64,000 nucleotides of DNA from positions 124,001-188,000 of the forward strand of contig NZ_JAKGAK010000001.1 of assembly GCF_023061185.1 (NCBI RefSeq), in the 5' to 3' direction. The translations under genes and the position numbers were made by a program. Source of the DNA: Chromohalobacter beijerinckii. Its GTDB lineage: Bacteria > Pseudomonadota > Gammaproteobacteria > Pseudomonadales > Halomonadaceae. The notes under the pieces were generated by a model, which was not told the origin of the DNA, searched no databases, and was given only the letters and a program-made list of their open reading frames with translations. This document shows, in pieces, positions 61,117 through 64,000 of this stretch (the stretch's first letter is position 1; every line of letters begins with the position of its first letter).

Positions 61117-62577
61117 TCAGCCGGTAAACTGGCGTCTCACGCGCGGGCTCAGCATTTCGCCGAGCACGGCAATCACCACCAGCACCGCGAGGAACCACGG
61201 CCACTGGCTGCCTATGTCGATGCTCATCACGCCCAGGGCGTCGATGAAGATCAGCACGATCCCCAGCGGACTGACATAACGCACCATCAACAGCCACAAG
61301 GCATGCTGACGTTTGGAAAGACGCAGCTCGTCGCGGAAGATCTCATCGCGGAGCAGGAAGCCCGCCATCAGGCAGAGCCCTAGACCGCCTAGCGGCATCA
61401 TCCAGCGCGAGGTCAGATAATCGAGCCAATCGAAGAAATTCTTGCCGGCGAAGGTCCAATCGGCACCCAGATTGAACGACAGCATGGCCAAGGTGCTCAG
61501 CAACCAGAGCACGATGCCACTACTCCAGGCCGCCGCCTTGCGACTCATGCCCTTGCGCTCGGTCAGCCAGGCCACGGTGGCCTCGATCATCGACACTGCC
61601 GAGGTCAGTGCCGCCACGCTGAGCATCACGAAGAAGATCACCTGCAGCACGCTACCCAGCGGCATCTGCTGGAAGGCCAGCGGCAGGCTCATGAAGATCA
61701 GCCCCGGACCGCTAGCCGGATCCATACCGTTGGCGAAAATCGCCGGAAAGATCGCTAGCCCCGCCATCAACGCGATCAACGTGTCGCAGATCGCCACGGT
61801 GAAAGTGGTACGCGCGATGGATTTGTTATCAGGCAGGTAGGCGCCATAGGCCATGATCGCCCCCGCCGACAGCGACAGCGTGAAGAAGGCATGCCCCATC
61901 GCCGCCAGCAGGCCCTCACTCGACAGCTTGCCGACCTCGAAGGAAAACAGGAACGTCACCGCCTCGCCGAAGCCGCCAGAGAACATGGCATAGACGATCA
62001 TCACCAACAGCAACAGCACCATGCCAGGCATCATCCAGCGCATGTTGCGCTCGATGCCTTCCTGCACCCCCTTGCCGACGATGAACATGGTCACCACCGT
62101 CACTAGCGTGCTCCACGCCCCCAGCGTCAGCGGGTTGGCGTTATTGGCGCCGAAGATGGCCGCCATGTCGTCGACACTACCGCCTTGCAAGCCACCACTG
62201 ATCGCCTTCCACAGGTAGGCAAGCGACCAGCCGGCGACGACCACGTAGAAGGACAGGATCATGAAGCCGGCGAGCATCGACATCCAGCCGAAGCCGGACC
62301 AGATCTTGCCGCGTCCGGACTCCTGCGCCACGCGCTTGACGGCATCGATGGGACTCCCGCGACCGCGCCGCCCGAATGCGATCTCGGTCATCATCGCGGG
62401 GATCCCGATGCACAGAATGCAGGCCAGATAGACGAGCACGAAAGCGCCGCCGCCGTACTCGCCGGTCATGTAGGGAAACTTCCAGATATTGCCAAGGCCC
62501 ACTGCCGAGCCCGTCGCCGCCAGCACGAAGCCCCAGCGGCCGATCCAAAGATTTTTCGGTTGCTGTCTTGCCGTCAT
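61117..62577 (-). CDS. Sodium:neurotransmitter-symporter-family transporter
   Basis: The 486-residue inner-membrane protein is a bacterial member of the NSS family (LeuT/MhsT-like), importing an amino acid or related solute with Na+. It has the conserved first helix WGFVLAATGSAVGLGNIWKFPYMTGEYGGGAFVLVYL (about residues 15-51) with the unwound Na+/substrate-binding segment, GMSMLAGF-type helices, and SLSAGAIMAYGAYLPDN in helix 6. About eleven to twelve helices are visible. The substrate cannot be predicted. It is divergent from ktrA across about 200 bases in which I see no clear element. Confidence 0.93.
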   Translation of the reverse strand: MTARQQPKNLWIGRWGFVLAATGSAVGLGNIWKFPYMTGEYGGGAFVLVYLACILCIGIPAMMTEIAFGRRGRGSPIDAVKRVAQESGRGKIWSGFGWMSMLAGFMILSFYVVVAGWSLAYLWKAISGGLQGGSVDDMAAIFGANNANPLTLGAWSTLVTVVTMFIVGKGVQEGIERNMRWMMPGMVLLLLVMIVYAMFSGGFGEAVTFLFSFEVGKLSSEGLLAAMGHAFFTLSLSAGAIMAYGAYLPDNKSIARTTFTVAICDTLIALMAGLAIFPAIFANGMDPASGPGLIFMSLPLAFQQMPLGSVLQVIFFVMLSVAALTSAVSMIEATVAWLTERKGMSRKAAAWSSGIVLWLLSTLAMLSFNLGADWTFAGKNFFDWLDYLTSRWMMPLGGLGLCLMAGFLLRDEIFRDELRLSKRQHALWLLMVRYVSPLGIVLIFIDALGVMSIDIGSQWPWFLAVLVVIAVLGEMLSPRVRRQFTG

Positions 62578-62782
62578 GGTTCACCTGAAGGGTTATTGTT
62601 GTGGTTCATGCAGCGCGGCGCGAGCACTTGCCACTGCGTGATTCTACCGTTTTCCACTGGCATTTCGCGAACCGCGTGCCATACCATCGTCGTGCGCTGG
62701 AGCCGAGCCTCGGCATATGCGAAGCTGCCCACGAAGCGCCGCCTGCGTGTGGCGGCAATGGGGCGACAGCCAAGGAGGCCGC

Positions 62783-63439
62783 ATGTCACGCCAATTCGCC
62801 ATTCTCGGGCTCGGCTATTTCGGCAGCACGGTCGCGCGCGAACTCAAGCGCCATGACAATCAGGTACTCGGGGTCGACCGCGATGAGTCACGTGTCGATG
62901 CGCTGGCCGAGTGCCTTGATCATGCCGTCATTGCCGATGTCACCGACGAGAAATCCCTCGCCGAGCTTTCCCTCGAGAATTACGACGCCGTGATCATCGA
63001 CGTCGACGGCAATCTCGAGGCCAGCGTGATCTGCACGGTGCACGCCAAGGAACTCGGAGCACGCGAAATCTGGGCCAAGGCGCATTCCGACGCTCATCAC
63101 AAACTACTCGACCGCCTCGGCGCAGACCATATCGTCTACCCCGAATACGATAGCGGCATCCGCGTCGCCGAAAGCCTCAATTATCATGCCATGGTCGATT
63201 TCATTCGTCTCGGCGAACGCGAATTCATCGTCGAAATCGAAACCACCGAGCGCCTCACCGAGCAGTGCGAGACTGTCGCCAATCTGGGGATCGATGAACG
63301 CGCGCTCCAGCTAGTGGCCATCAAGCGAGGCGACGAGGTGATCCGTGCACCGGGGCACGACACCGCCCTCGTCTGCGGCGACCACCTCGTGTTGATGGGC
63401 GATCTCGCCGCCCTGCGCGAGCTCGGCAACAAATTATGA
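62783..63439 (+). CDS. ktrA: KtrA/TrkA-type K+ uptake regulatory subunit
   Basis: The 218-residue protein is a single RCK unit: an N-terminal nucleotide-binding fold (FAILGLGYFGSTVARELKRHDNQVLGVDRDESRVDALAE, with GxGxxG and the acidic strand end), and a C-terminal RCK_C/TrkA_C domain (about residues 135-218). One RCK unit of this length is the KtrA form rather than the double-unit TrkA. It gates the K+ channel-like subunit encoded directly downstream. The ATG at 62783 follows AAGGAGGCCGC. K+ uptake is the first response to hyperosmotic shock, which fits the betaine genes in this window. Confidence 0.93.
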   Translation: MSRQFAILGLGYFGSTVARELKRHDNQVLGVDRDESRVDALAECLDHAVIADVTDEKSLAELSLENYDAVIIDVDGNLEASVICTVHAKELGAREIWAKAHSDAHHKLLDRLGADHIVYPEYDSGIRVAESLNYHAMVDFIRLGEREFIVEIETTERLTEQCETVANLGIDERALQLVAIKRGDEVIRAPGHDTALVCGDHLVLMGDLAALRELGNKL

Positions 63440-63494
63440 TGGGCGTACCGTCACAGCGTGCCTGGGCGTTCGGCAACCGAGGAGAACGCTGAGC

Positions 63495-64000
63495 ATGCAT
63501 CTCTGGAAGCGTCTGACGCGTCCGTTCCGGCATGCGCCGCACGGGCGTGTCCTACGACTCTCCCCGCCGGAATCCTTGCTGCTAGGCTTTACCCTATTGT
63601 GTCTGCTGGGAAGCGGTTTATTGATGCTACCCGGGGCCGCGACGCAACCGCTTGCCTGGCATCAGGCGCTGTTCACGGCGACCTCGGCGATCACCGTCAC
63701 CGGCTTGGCCGTCATGGACACCAGCAGTTTTACGACCTTGGGTCAGGTCATCCTACTGGTGCTGATCCAAATCGGTGGGCTCGGTTTCATGACTTTCGGC
63801 GCCTTGACGCTGCTCTTGCTGGGCGCGCGCCTTCCCTTGCAGCAACAAACGCTGGTGCGCGAGGCACTCGGCGAAACCTCGTTCGGTGCGCTCTCGCAAC
63901 TGGTACGCATGGTGGTCACTTTTGCCCTGGTGGTCGAGGCGCTGGGCACCGTATTGCTGGCGCTGCATTGGGTACCGGAGCTTGGCTGGTCACGAGGGCT
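63495..64000 (+). CDS. ktrB: KtrB/TrkH-type K+ transporter, N-terminal part (cut by window end)
   Basis: The frame opens at the ATG at 63495 (GGAGAACGCTGAGC upstream) and runs off the right edge; 168 residues are visible. The first helix LSPPESLLLGFTLLCLLGSGLLMLPGA and the first pore loop AWHQALFTATSAITVTGLAVMDTSSFTTLGQVILLVLIQIGGLGFMTFGALTLLLLG match the KtrB/TrkH superfamily, with TVTGL forming the first part of the selectivity filter. It follows ktrA by 55 bases, giving a ktrAB operon for Na+-dependent K+ uptake. Confidence 0.93.
   Translation, partial: MHLWKRLTRPFRHAPHGRVLRLSPPESLLLGFTLLCLLGSGLLMLPGAATQPLAWHQALFTATSAITVTGLAVMDTSSFTTLGQVILLVLIQIGGLGFMTFGALTLLLLGARLPLQQQTLVREALGETSFGALSQLVRMVVTFALVVEALGTVLLALHWVPELGWSRG

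Overview
The window looks like a high-G+C gammaproteobacterial chromosome, most likely a halophilic Halomonadaceae (Chromohalobacter/Halomonas type). Reasons: a choline-to-glycine-betaine osmoprotection locus (choX / betI-betB-betA), Na+-coupled carriers, acidic proteins, and the gene order prmC-prfA-hemA / TPR lipoprotein-lolB-ispE-tRNA-Gln-prs-rplY-pth-ychF, which is shared with Pseudomonas and relatives. The genus is an inference; no 16S gene is present. There is no prophage, insertion sequence with a transposase, or CRISPR array.

Layout. 0-2.8 kb: two overlapping membrane proteins with degenerate GGDEF-like domains (the first cut by the window edge) and a DedA-PAP2 fusion. 2.9-5.5 kb (minus): mpl-ubiX-lysE-type exporter. 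5.6-6.9 kb: a phosphofructokinase of the pyrophosphate type. 7.0-11.7 kb (minus): moeB, an Lrp-type regulator, prmC, prfA, hemA. 11.9-19.2 kb: TPR lipoprotein, lolB, ispE, tRNA-Gln, prs, rplY, pth, ychF, tRNA-Met. 19.2-24.6 kb: M18 aminopeptidase, tail-specific protease, LigB-type DNA ligase. 24.6-25.4 kb: three tRNA-Asn and a second tRNA-Met, all minus strand. 25.4-30.6 kb: the betaine locus. 30.8-38.2 kb: an MdtABC/MuxABC-type RND pump. 38.4-44.0 kb: FadE-type acyl-CoA dehydrogenase, RlpA-like lipoprotein, quinone oxidoreductase, an orphan protein, glycerophosphodiesterase. 44.2-45.8 kb: MotA/MotB-like pair. 46-49.5 kb: NupC transporter, cobalamin riboswitch, BtuB. 49.6-52.1 kb: small winged-helix protein, a radical SAM protein with a LexA box on its promoter, a Ca2+/Na+ exchanger-family protein. 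52.15-52.29 kb: a long imperfect palindrome. 52.3-56.3 kb (minus): a FAN1-like VRR-NUC protein coupled to an XPD/Rad3-like helicase that carries a RecB/Cas4-type nuclease motif set. 56.4-64 kb: small membrane protein, MpaB-like protein, orphan ParA, CobO, cobalamin-binding protein, SIMPL protein, sodium:neurotransmitter-type symporter, KtrA and the start of KtrB.

Functional themes. Osmoadaptation: choline binding and oxidation, K+ uptake by KtrAB, Na+-coupled carriers. DNA damage: the LexA-controlled radical SAM gene, the FAN1/XPD pair and LigB. Vitamin B12: riboswitch-BtuB, CobO and a BtuF-like protein lie within about 12 kb of one another. The most interesting signals are the nuclease-helicase operon, the SOS promoter of the radical SAM gene, the ~130 bp palindrome, and a sharply bounded low-G+C segment inside btuB.
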